Below, in pieces: positions 47,350-58,564 of a DNA stretch of 64,000 bases. Below the pieces are notes generated by a model. That model ran no database searches. It had not been told where the DNA came from and saw nothing but the letters and a program-made list of their open reading frames with translations. The translations under genes and the position numbers were made by a program. Numbering within the stretch: position 1 is the stretch's first letter; each line of letters opens with the position of its first letter. Source of the stretch: Ancistrus triradiatus (lineage: Eukaryota > Chordata > Actinopteri > Siluriformes > Loricariidae); the NCBI GenBank assembly GCA_025084515.1, contig JAJAGP010000352.1, forward strand, positions 124,001 through 188,000, written 5' to 3'.

Positions 47350-48539
47350 TAGGTTTTTGTAATGAATTTACTCAGTTAAGAGTAAAAAATATCCTAAACT
47401 TATATCATTCTAAGACCTTCAGTCACTTAAATAAATGTGCTGGCGCGTTATGACCGAACTTCTGCGTACCAAGCGGTAAAACGTTTGATATTACCTGAGG
47501 AATCATGTAGAGGCTGAGCAGCTTGGCAACAGGAACAGACAATTCAGAATATCTTTCTCCTACGAATGCTTTAACAGGTGGGTTGAAGTCAGAATAGTCG
47601 GAGAGGACTGGAAGCGAGCCATTATCAGCGAGCATGTGTTCCACGCAGTGCAGGGCTTTGGTAGCAAACGCACACGGATCACACATCACATATCCGAGTT
47701 TAACTCCAGGAAGAAAGCTGGAGTTATTGATGGTTTCGATGGTTTGAATAACCGCCAATGACTGAACGAACAATACGAAATCAAAGCTGTAAAGGACAGA
47801 GACGTAGGCATGCGTTCAAACATTTTGCTCTACACATTATCGAGGTTGTAAAAGTTCAGATGCGGTAAACAAAGCCAGACGGATCTCCACCACATACTCA
47901 CTCTGTACACAGCACGTTTGGACGGTTCCAGGACTGAAGCTTGGTTCTGTTCTTGTGAACCGAGTGCAGAATCCCGATCACAATGTCCCCGGGTGCAGTC
48001 GCTCCTAACAGAGACTGTGTAACACCCCCTACTAATAACCCCGGCATTACATGCCACAGCACATAAACACGCAAAGACCACATGTCATAAATGTGATGTG
48101 GCGACTCGCACCGTCTCGATGGTAATAAGAACAGAGGAAGGGCTCGGGTTCAGTAAGGTGTTACATGTCATGTTAGAATGTGTGAGCAGGAAGCAGGAAA
48201 AACTCGTCCTAAAATATCATTTGTGACTGGGAAAGTTAAGAAGCCCTGGAGGGTACAGTGAAAAAAAACACAACAGTATTGGATTACTGTTTGTGTAACA
48301 ACAATATGAGCTGGAAAAGATTTTACAGTCCATCTCAGCCCTCTGTAAACAGATTTTACTACCAATTAAAATACTCTGTTTTTAAATGACTTAACATTAG
48401 TAGTTTACATAGTTCATTTAAATAGCAGGTCAGCCTAGGGCTGATACTTCAGTATAGGAAAGGGGTAAAGGGAAGAGGAAACAACCAGCCAACAATACCC
48501 ATCACTACGCACAACTCTGAAAAACACACAAAGTATAGA

Positions 48540-48739
48540 CAGTGGAACCTCAGGATTCAAACTTAATTGGTTCTGGAAGGCTGTCTAAATTTGGATTTGT
48601 CAGAATCCAATTCATTTCAGACACACCCTGAGTCAAGGCAGAATTTTTGTTCAAATTAGGGGGCAAAAAATCTTTTAACAGATGGTTCGATGTCCAAATT
48701 GGTTGAATAAAGAAGCATTCGAATTCTGAGGTTCCACTG
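48540..48739. mobile_element. 200-bp MITE with inverted ends
   Basis: cagtggaacctcaggattc at the left is mirrored by gaattctgaggttccactg at the right, with the central region also partly palindromic (aattggttctgg / ccaaattggttg). It has no coding capacity and its ends are Tc1-like. Confidence 0.8.
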
Positions 48740-48762
48740 TACAACCAGTATCTGAAATCCAA

Positions 48763-48932
48763 GAGGACTGTGATAGCCCAGCCAGAAGGTCCTGGCTTCA
48801 AATCCCACCTCTGCTAAGCTGCCACTGTTGGGTTCTTGAGCAAGACTCTAATCCCACAATTGCTTGGATTGTAGCAGTTGTAAATTGCTATGTATAAGGA
48901 CTTCTGCTAATGCCTAGATTTATTTAGATTTA
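48763..48932 (+). repeat. V-SINE, diverged copy
   Basis: Same order as 42853-43044: ggcttcaaatcccacctctg, aagctgccactgttgggtt, cacaattgcttggattgta and a decayed tail (tataaggacttctgctaatg). Confidence 0.8.
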
Positions 48933-50219
48933 AGAGGTGAAAATAAAAAACCTCTGACTGGTAGTGTACAGAGAGGTGGATACACATTAACCAGTTTACA
49001 GATTTTGCTGCATTTTGTACTGTACTGCCACATCGTATTGGTATTGATAAGGTGCAGAGAAGTTTCTGTTGGTTTTAAAACATAATGTACACTTACTGAC
49101 CACTTTCGATTTCTTGCTGCTAGCTCTTGTAGATACATACCGTTAGTACTGGAGCTCATGTTTTGATTGATAGTCTTTGTGGCTTGTAGCTTACATATAA
49201 ACACAAAGAAGCTGTTTGAGAAAGCTCTCTGACTCGGTTTGTGTGTCTGAAATACAAGCATCAGTTTCCCTTTTCTTCTGATGGTGGAAACTTGCCTAGA
49301 GTCAAAAACACGAACCTTAAAAGTTGTTGCGTCAGAGATCGGCGTGGATGGATGTTCCAAACAAAATACCCACACAATTGCAGTTTTAAATTTCACACGC
49401 CTGGAGGAAGCGTCAAGTATACAGGCACGTCCCATATAGAAAGTGAAGTGGTGCATTTTTAAGACCTAACATGGACATATTTCTTCACATAAACTTCCCA
49501 TATATTTTTGTTTCTCACAACAGTAATATCTTTTTCATGAAACTAGATGCCACAGACTGGCATTCCACGAAATAAAAAAATACTTCTAGTGAATAGGAAG
49601 GTGAGAGCTTTGTAAGAACTTGTTTATGCCCCCCCTAATGAATATCAGAAAGCCCCGAAGGGAAAGCAACTGCATCCATGTTAATCCTTGGAGGACTCGG
49701 TCCTACAGCAAGCGCTGCAGTTCTTCAGTCTGTCCAGGATTAAACAATTTCTGCTTAGACGATCTGAAAAGTGGCGAGTGTAATTAACAGTTGAATGTTA
49801 TGGGTTGCTATATAATTTCTTTACGCCAGCAGGTGATGCTGTGGTTCTGTTCATTACTTTGTCTAAACTCACACTATGCGCAGAGGGAATAGGAATAGGA
49901 CAGACACCAGAAGATATTTGACAAGATTAAAGCTACTTGGACTAAACTATGACACGTCTTTGTATACTGAAGATCTGGATCTAGATTTCATAATCCAACC
50001 GACACTTTATCCAGGATTAAATACTTTAACTGGGTTTTTCAAAACCTGAAGCAGAAATCTAGAGTACCTTTAATACCATATAAAAGGATCATTTTTATCC
50101 CTCCTAGAGAGGCAAAAACTGGATCGAGAAGGTGTTGAGGACAGTGAACAGAAATGATCCAAAATTAAATGCTCACACTTTTAAAACCATAATTTATTTT
50201 TTCTCTGCAAAAAACTGTT

Positions 50220-50930
50220 TTAACTGGAAAAACATTTTGTGAACACATGAAACCAAAATACAACTTTCTGGTTTAAACGAGAAGCATTATGTGTGGAGAA
50301 AGGAAAACACTGAATTCCATCATTATCCCATCTGTGAAACATGGCGGTGGTAGTATCGTGGTTTGCTGTTTTGCTGCATCTGATCCAGGAAGGCTTACCA
50401 TCATCAATGGAACAATTAATTCTGAAAATATTCTAAAAATATCAGGACATCTGAACAGGAACTGAATCTTAAAAGAACGTGAGTCAAGCAGCAAGAGAAC
50501 GACCCAAAGCACACAAGAACGCTTAAAGAGGAATAAAGTTCATGTTTTGGAATTTCCAAGTCAAAGTCCAGACCATAGTCTGATAGAAATGTTGTTGAAG
50601 GACCTGAAGCGAGCAGCTAATGTGAGGAAACCCACCAACACCCCAGCGTCCCAAAGAAATGGGATCAAATTCCTCCAAGCTGATGTGCAGGAGTGATCAG
50701 TTACCGCAAAGCTTTAGTTACTTTTATTGCTGCACACTTTTGACACTCACAGATACACAATATTGGATCATTTTCCTTAATAAATATATGACCAAGTATA
50801 ATATTCATTTCTATTTGGGTTTTCTTTATCTACCTTTGGAGCTTGTGTGAAAATCTGATAATGGTTTAGGTCATATTTATGCAGAAATATAGAAAATTCT
50901 AAAGGGCTCACAAACTTTCCAGCACCACTG
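50220..50930 (+). mobile_element. Tc1-like 3' half (subfamily 3)
   Basis: Begins within the DDE part (aaaacactgaattcca, gtgaaacatggcggtggtag) and ends with the inverted repeat (caaactttccagcaccactg). It lies just before the first exon of GPCR copy B. The 5' half is missing. Confidence 0.8.
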
Positions 50931-53189
50931 CACACTGTGGATGTATGTTTTTACAATAAGCACGGTGCTGTGCTGCCCGGCGTTGTTATTCCTGTTGTTC
51001 CAGATTCTTGTGCTCAGTTTTGCTTTGAGTCTGCACACATTTCCTGCTCACGCTCAGATGTAGCTTATCTCTTCAACAGATTTTCTCTTCATTACACGTT
51101 ACACCGGAGACAGAAGCGTTTCCACATTTCTTTTCAACATGACTTCAGCTGCATCTCGCCTGGGTCTTTACGTGCTGGGTGTGACTGTGCTGTTGCACTC
51201 AGCAGCTCACGGTGATTTCATGTCTGCCTGCGGAGCTTATTTACCAGGGGACGTTGTGATCGGGATTTTAGGATCAGTTCATTCTAATGTGAAAGGCCTC
51301 GAAGAACGTACACGTCCTGAAGTGTACACCTGCACAGAGTGAGTCTAAAGGAAAGGGTTCAAGGCATTAACATTTACTCATAAATGTTGTTAATTTGTAT
51401 GTATTTTGCGTGTGTTTTTCCAGCCTTGATCTAATACCATTTGTTCAGTCCTTGGCTGTAATTCAAACCATCGAAACAATCAATAACTCCAGCTTTCTTC
51501 CTGGAATTAAGCTCGGCTATCTGATGTGTGATCCTTGTGTGTATGGAACCAAAGCTTTGGAGTGTGTGGAGAACATGCTCGCTTTTAATAGATCATCTGC
51601 AGAGCTCTCTGACTACACCGAGTTCAGGCCTCCTGTGAAAGCATTTATAGGAGAAAGATATTCTGAATTGTCTATTCCCATTGCCAAGCTGCTCAGCCTC
51701 TACATGATTCCTCAGGTAAGATCCAATTCCATCACTGTTCCTTTTTGGTGTTGCAGTTTCAGTGTTGAGGCGTGTATGTATGTATATGTTTATTTTGTGT
51801 ATGTATGAGTGCATATGGATAGACAGGTAGACAGATAATTAAATACGAAGTTAATTTGAGTTTGAGAGCAGTGTTGGCAAGTGCCGAGGGGCATTGTGTA
51901 GAAAAGTCACCAACGCTCTGCTGACTCCACTGACTCTGCTAACACACCAATCATTTACATATGACCAGTCAGCTAATGACCCCCTGATGCTTCGGAAGAA
52001 GGAGGGGACATGTCCTCAGAATCAAGAAATCCTAGTAATGCTAGCGCTAAAGCATAATCAGTAAGTCATTCAGGGCTCCTTTGATTTATTGTGACTTAAA
52101 ACAACTAAATAATATACCTGGTGTAAAAAATAAATCACTGGAGGTTCTGTTGCATGAAGATCAACCTAATGCAGTGATGAAAAGTTTCTTTCGTTTTCTT
52201 GAACCATGTTCCTGCCTTTTCACATTCCTTAGATAAGCTGTACATCTTCAGCACCAGCACTGAGTGACAAGCTACGCTATGCAGCATTCTTGCGTGTCAT
52301 TCCAAGCGATAAATATCAAACAAAGGCCCTGGCAAAGTTCTTGTACAAATTCTCCTGGAACTGGGTTGGCGTGGTGACCCTAGACGACGACTATGGCAAA
52401 GCCGCTAGCGAGGGCTTTCTGCAGAATGCAAAGGAACTATCTATATGCGTAGATTTTAACATGGTTTTACCAAACTACCTCGTTCAGAAAGATATAGGAT
52501 TGTATATCCAGAAGGTGGCTGAAACGATTCGAAAATCAAGTGTCACAGCTGTGCTGCTCTTTCTGAGACCGGAGCTGGTGGAGATGCTCTTTAAAGAAAT
52601 GATTAAGACAAACACTAGCCGTGTCTGGATTGCCAGTGATTCCTGGTCTGCGACCCGCTTCATAATGGAGATGAGAGACATAAACAAAGTAGGCGACATC
52701 TTTGGGTTAACTTTTATTAGTGGAAATATCCCAGGTTTTGAAGACTATCTCAGGAACCTGAGGCCAACCCCAGGGGCGAGGAACGATTTCATCAGGGAAT
52801 ATAAGCAAATGAGGTTCAACTGCACCCCTGGTCAGAACACATCCTCTGTGGCCTGCAACGTAACAAACCCGCAGGTAGCAAACGATGACTACTTGCTCCA
52901 GAGAGTGGACCTGACAGAAGTTTACAGTCAGAGAGTGGCAGTCTATGCCATAGCCCATGCCATCAAAGAACTTCTGAAATGTAACAGCACTGCATGTTCT
53001 GAAGACGCCAACTTCCCTCCTTGGAAGGTAAATATTGCTTTCATAACTTTCATATTCTGGCCTTTCAGAAGCTGGCCGTACAGAATTGCTTCATACACAG
53101 TCAAGCTTTTACAGATATCCTAAACAGGTGTCCATTTGAGGAACTATGGGAATTTGAATTTACACAAGGAAGCAACAACTTCATCTACA

Positions 53190-53790
53190 ACCCCAAATCA
53201 GAAAAGTTGGGACGGTATGGCAAATGCAAAAAATGCAGTTTGACTTTGACTTTTATTTCATTGCAGACAACATGAACCCAAGATATTTTATGGTTGTTTT
53301 TTCTGGTCAGCTTCATTTCATTTGTAAATAAACATCCAAAGTTGGGATGGGGGTCATTTAGGGCTAGTAATGGATTAAACAAAACACTTAAAGTTTTGTC
53401 AACAGGTGCATGGACGTCCCTGGAAAAGATGGCGTCTTGAAGGCAGTTTATGTTGCTCCAAAATCTCAGTCTACTTTTCTGCATTAATGCAGCCTGGCTT
53501 TTGTACTTGTTCCTCATAACAGCTTGGATGGTCCATTTTTTCTTCTTTGCCTGCATTTCTTCCCAAAAAGATGTTATACTGATGGGTCTGAGCACAATCT
53601 CCATCTCCACTGTATGATGGTCCATCCCAGATGTCTTTGAGCCCAGAGATAAGGCTTCTTTTTAGCACAGTAACGTTTTAAGTGGTATTTGTGAATGTAA
53701 CTCTGTATTGTAGAGCTTGATAAAGGTTTGATAATGAATGAAATAAAAGTCAAAATTTTTTTTATTTATTTAGCATTTTCCATACCATCC
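53190..53790 (-). mobile_element. Tc1-like fragment (subfamily 2) in copy B intron 3
   Basis: Shares gggacggtatgg, gcatggacgtccctgga, gatggcgtcttgaa, tgatgggtctgagcacaatc and taacgttttaagtggtat with 2440-3060 and 25095-25850. The transposase remnant is on the minus strand (VLRPISI-type reading) and broken. Confidence 0.7.
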
Positions 53791-54351
53791 CAACTTCTTC
53801 TGATTTAGTGTTGTATATGGACCTCTTTAACAGGCTGTGTTTGGTGGTTTCAATGCTAAAACCTGACGCTTTTGTGCTTCTACATGTTCAGCTTCTCAGC
53901 ATTCTTCATAAGATAAACTTCACCGTGGACAACCAGACGCATTCTTTTAATAAAGACGGTGATTTCGAAAATGGTTATAATCTCATAACGTGGAAGAGGA
54001 ACGGTGATGCAAAAATACCCGCGGTGGTCGGAAAGTACCTCATACAGAGCGGAGTCATGGAGGTCTATAAGGATAAAATCACATGGTTCAACGGCACGGT
54101 GAGAAACACCTTCTGACCCAGTCTACACTGAATTTGAAGAAACTGAGACAGTGTTAATGTTATAGTATTTGTCTATGTATCGTTAGCATTATTGAGGAAC
54201 TTCAAATAAATCCTCTCTTTATTCGTCCAGGAGCCCAAGTCCAGGTGCTCAGAAACATGTCCCCCTGGAACACACATGCAGATATCACAAAGAGAAACCT
54301 GTTGCTATACCTGTCTTGTTTGTGAAACTGGAAAATATTCAAACGAGTCAG

Positions 54352-55457
54352 GTGAGTCATTTAGATTTGTGAAGGCATCCCCCCAAAATGAAGCTCCTCA
54401 GGTCCAACTCAGCTAGTGAATCATTCACTCAGTACATCTTATTGAGCTCATGTCCTTTCCTACCAATGCAGAGCTGAGTTCTGTCAAAGGTTTGTAGAAA
54501 GAGGTGTTTTTTGAGTGCTGGTTTGGATGTCAACACTGATATTTGGCCAAGAGAAGTGTCCTGGATTGCCCTTACTTTCAGGTGTTTTGTTTGTTTTGAT
54601 TTGCATGCCAACTCTTCAGTTCTTGGGACTGTGCCAATCAGAAATGGCGTAGAGAGTAACTACCTGAGAAAAATGATACAGGAGTTTTCCCCCTAAGAAA
54701 AAATAGGACTAGATTGCACAGGGGTATATATTAAGTTGTTTGAAAAACTGTTTGAGCATGTTGTTTTTCCTGTAGGACGTGGTAAATTCCTCAGCTGTGA
54801 TGTAAATGGGAAGTAATTACTGAAATGTGTGTGTATCAGTAACACAATGCAATCACAGTCAAGCAATCTCTATTACATTTGGGAACGTGGGTCAGGGCCT
54901 GAAATGAAGGAATGGACAATTATTAACAGATGAATTAAGACAAAACAGTACGGAAAGTAAAAATGTACGGAAACGCTGCATTATTGTTTTATTTGTTATT
55001 TATTTATTTATTTTTTTTTTTTATTATTAATTTTCGTTTTTGTTGCATTTTTTCCCCATAAATAATACCCTCCCCCCAACACGTTTTTTTCTGTTTCTTT
55101 CTTCTGATTTGGGGTTTGTAGTTAGTTTGGACCATTATGATCTTTTAAGTTGAATTAGTTCTTCAATTATTTGTTTGATGAGGCTTTTGTGCGGAATAGT
55201 GAGTGCTGAGGAATTTGAGTTTGAGTTTGCAAACTGACTGTAAATCTGAAGTTCTATTCCAGACACTGGCAGTCTTTGCATTGACACATGTGAAATGACA
55301 ATTTTAAAAAAAACCACTGGCTTTTAAGTTTATGCACCCCATACATGCCACTCGATTTATGCCCCCAAAAGTTGGGGGCAAAATTCTCAAGCACAGTTCA
55401 AAAGCTGTGAGCTGGGGAAGTAACAGTTCCCCTCCTCCATATTTTTTCTCTCCACAG
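54352..55457 (+). other. Intron 5 of GPCR copy B
   Basis: About 1.1 kb with a T-rich low-complexity patch at 54985-55070. No repeat family is recognised and no gene is seen. Confidence 0.7.
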
Positions 55458-56875
55458 AACCAACCAGAATGCAAGCCGTGTCCAAGCGGCACATCTTCTC
55501 TCCTCGCCAAATTCAACAAAAAAATGGCCAGCCTCTGAAACGTCTGGTTTCTGAAGTGGAAACGACCCGCTCCCCCATCAATGTGGTGATGATTGCAACA
55601 GTATTGGGAATACTACTCCTGCTCTTCTCGTTGGTTGGTCTATTCATTGTCCACAGAGCCAAATCCTAGAATAAGCAACACACCTTATTGCTTTACTGTT
55701 TAATGAAATTAGGCCTGTTGGGGAGTTTTTGTAAGTATATAATCCTGTTTTTAGGTGAACCCAAGCGACAATCACTGCAGAAGCACAAAGCAGATCCTGT
55801 ATGGACTGGGATTCACACTCTGTGTATCATTGCATTCTTGTCAGGGCTTTTAGGTCTTTCTTAGCCGTCATGTAATGGGGTTTCCTACAACCCAAACAGG
55901 CCAGGCTTTTCCTAAGCAGGTTCAATAAGCCTTTTATTCATCATCAATGGCTTGTCCTTACTGGTGTTTCAAGCTCTTATTTGCATCTTCTGGTTTATAT
56001 TCGACTCTCCTAAAGCAGAGGAGATGCTTTCAAAGACTGAGCGCTGCTCACCATAAACCACCAGTGCATCCAAGGGTCCATACAACATGGCTTTGGCGCG
56101 ATGCATGTCTACATAGCCGTTCTAGCTTTGGTGTGCTTCGTGTTCGCCTTCAAAGGGAAAGATAAAGAGACAGAACCGACAGTCTTCAGCATGCTCATCC
56201 ATTTGTTTGTCTGGATGTGTTTCATCGCACTCTTCATCTCCCAGTCAGAACAGCGCGCCATCATCCAGATCTCTGCCATAATGGTCTCCAACTACGGAGT
56301 CATCATCTGCCACCTCCTCCCAAAGTGGTACAGGATCCTCTCAAATCAGGTGGAGAAGTTAAAGGCAAAAGGCAGCTCTGACACGGACTCAGGCGTGAAC
56401 CTTCAGGGTTCATTTTCTAGATCAGCATCAGAGGCGTCCATCCAAACATCCAGGATGGCGTCACAAACTCAGCTCGTCTCTGCAGACACTGACAATGTAG
56501 AGTAACACATCAGGTACCAACTGCAGCACCTTGAGTACATTAAAACACACGAGAACATCAATACATTAACATCTCAGGTTCAGTACTTCTCCAGTATTTC
56601 ATACATGTAGAAGTCTTTTTAGCTGAACAAGTAGCCCTGAGACTCAGGAGTCTTTGGGTAAATGCTCAAAGTAAAATGATTCCACTCTTTTTGGATCACA
56701 AGATCATCCAAATGGTGAACATCTTCATGGTGCAGAAAAAAATACAGCTCATGTAATTAGCTTGTTGTATACACTGTGTGCTTGTATGTAATGCGTTATA
56801 TCTGATACTTTTATTGAATTGCAGTTTGTTTTACAATAGAAACAATTCTATTTTGTTGTTTTTTAAAAACTTTTT

Positions 56876-56881
56876 AATAAA
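56876..56881 (+). terminator. Candidate polyadenylation signal of GPCR copy B
   Basis: A canonical AATAAA 371 bp after the stop codon, followed by a T/GT-rich stretch. The best AATAAA in this 3' region. Confidence 0.5.
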
Positions 56882-58564
56882 ACATTGTCCTTGAAAACTT
56901 CAACCGTGCTTTTGTTATCACTATTATTATTATTATTGTTGTTGTTTTTCGGATAACTTAAACCTTATCTTTAAAAGATGAACCTGCTAAATGTACACTC
57001 AGATAGCACCTATGGAAAGGGTCCAAATAAGATTTCAGGTGAGGCACACAGCTCGAAATAATCCCAGTGGAGTCACATTTAGCACTCGGAGCTCTGCCAG
57101 GAAGCATTAGGAGCAGAGAAACAGACCGATGTGCAAACAGCTACAATAAATAGAACTGATACGCTTGTGGAAGACAATTATATATACAAATACAGTGGAG
57201 GCCAAAAATCTGAGGCCACTAGTAATGAAGGTAACACTGTAAACACTGTAAATCAAAACATAGTAAAACATACGTAAAAAGTAAAGTGTGTGATATGAGA
57301 TGAACAGTGAAGACTGATGAGGTGAGCATGTTATTACTGGTTTATGGTTTTATGTAATACAAATGGATTTTGAAGAAACCACTGCTTATCATCCCCAAGC
57401 AAAACTAGAAGACAAAACAGGACAGCAGTCGGTGTCACTACAACATTATGGGTCTACAAATGAAGGGAAAACGAACCAAGGAAAAGAGTGCCAAACAAAA
57501 AAAAAAAAGAGTGCCAGAATGTGTTTTTCCTTAAATAATTAAGGATAAGCACATAGATAGTGACTGTCTAAGGTTTATGTTCTTATGAACAACTCAAAAT
57601 AAAACATGATATGAAATACTGAATTGATCTTATAAAACTCTTGCTCCAAAAACTCTCTTGTTATCTTGTTTGTCTTTGCCATTGGGCTTCACTGTTTTAA
57701 AAAAAGAAGAAACATTACACAGCACAACATCAAAATGATATCCTTTTAGCAGTTTTTTGTGCCATAGTGGAGCTCTGTGGAAACTCATTCTTGGTATCCA
57801 TGTTGGAATTTGTTGGTAATGACAAGGCTATAGAAAAACTAAAATCTTAAAGGAAAATAAAATACTTTTTTTTCAGAAACACATTCTTACTCTTAATGAT
57901 GTAACTGGATCAGTGTCATAAAAGCAATAACTTTCCAAAAAGTACAAAGATTGCCTACCTTTGTTTTAACCTAGACAAGGATGTCTACAAGTATACTGCC
58001 AACTATTGTAGAACTTTAGAACTAAAGTACGTACTTTCAGAGCATGAAATGACTAATCTTAAAAAAAGTTAAATATTTTCAGCAGTATATTTTCAGCAAC
58101 ACAGACAAGAGCCTGTGCATAAAGGTTTGTGACCAAACTGTTGTTGTTATAACTCTGATATGCATGTATTATCAGAAATGCTGAAAAACCCCAAATATTT
58201 TCATTTTCCTATGTAATGATTCACATAATTATGTAAATGAATACAAGAGCTTCTAGCATGTCACCTGATTTCTGAGAGGAGATTAGCTTCTTACGTGTAC
58301 CTTATTCTTTTAACCTGACCATCTGTGCTTGCTTAGAGTGAGGATCACCAATCCTAATTTATCCTCTCAGCTACTCAGCTGTTTGAAGGCAGCACAGTGA
58401 TAAGGAATACCCAGACTGAGATGGAGCATTTTAGGTGGTTCAAGTAGGAGCAACACATTCTGAAGAAGACATCACTAAAGAACAAGAACAAGCCTTACTG
58501 AGAACTGGGTATCTACCTGAACACTAACAGGCTCTCGAACAAGAATTGCTTTGTGCTCTTTGTA
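56882..58564. other. Intergenic sequence and pcare 5' region
   Basis: No gene or confident repeat. A Tc1-like terminus (acagtggaggccaaaaatct) occurs at 57192, but no matching other end was found. The region before 58565 should contain the pcare promoter and any 5' non-coding exon; nothing decisive is visible. Confidence 0.5.

Larger units (their letters stand above)
40796..48083 (-). pseudogene. Class C GPCR, GPRC6A / 5.24 (OlfC) type, copy A; six exons with frame breaks
   Basis: Exons (minus): 47902-48083, 47495-47786, 44469-45257, 43377-43583, 42626-42747 and 40796-41810. All have GT/AG borders, and phases fit the family's six-exon plan. Exon 1 is the signal peptide and start of the ligand domain (PGDIVIGILHSVH). 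Exons 2-4 form the Venus-flytrap domain (FVQSLAVIQTIETINNSSFL, WVGVVTLDDDYGK, RVWIASDSWS). Exon 5 is the cysteine-rich linker. Exon 6 holds seven helices and the tail (CHLLPKWYRIL). Relatives sense basic amino acids, and fish ones work in olfactory neurons. Lesions: exon 5 is one base longer than in copy B (near 42644); exon 6 has an in-frame TAA (41377-41379) and a one-base loss (near 41347) in helix 4. It may be a decaying gene or a mis-polished intact one. Confidence 0.8.
48084..51138. other. Intergenic space between the divergent GPCR genes
   Basis: This 3-kb spacer must contain both promoters. It holds a MITE, a V-SINE and a Tc1 fragment (listed). 48933-50219 has nothing recognisable apart from an unexplained 178-codon minus-strand open frame (48920-49456) that starts inside the SINE tail. 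No TATA box can be assigned. Confidence 0.5.
51139..56505 (+). pseudogene. Class C GPCR, GPRC6A / 5.24 (OlfC) type, copy B; six exons, exon 6 damaged
   Basis: Exons: 51139-51338, 51424-51715, 52233-53027, 53892-54098, 54231-54351 and about 55458-56505. Exons 1-5 are fully open, with good splice sites and the same phases and sizes as copy A (exon 2 is 292 and exon 4 is 207 bases in both). They encode the signal peptide, Venus-flytrap domain (PGDVVIGILGSVH, SSAPALSDKLR, WVGVVTLDDDYGK, RVWIASDSWS) and cysteine-rich linker (CSETCPPGTHM). Exon 6 matches copy A almost base for base, but its first 600 bases carry at least 15 extra bases, mostly repeats of a neighbouring base. These destroy the frame through helices 1-4. 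From about 56045 to the TAA at 56503 it is intact again (MHVYIAVLALVCFVFAFKGK to the tail). Insertion-only damage hints at consensus error, but decay is possible. Confidence 0.8.

Noticed and set aside
48920..49456. 178-codon minus-strand frame between the GPCR genes
   Set aside because: No recognisable family, starts in unique sequence but ends in a SINE tail; no splice or promoter support. Kept only as a note in the intergenic entry.
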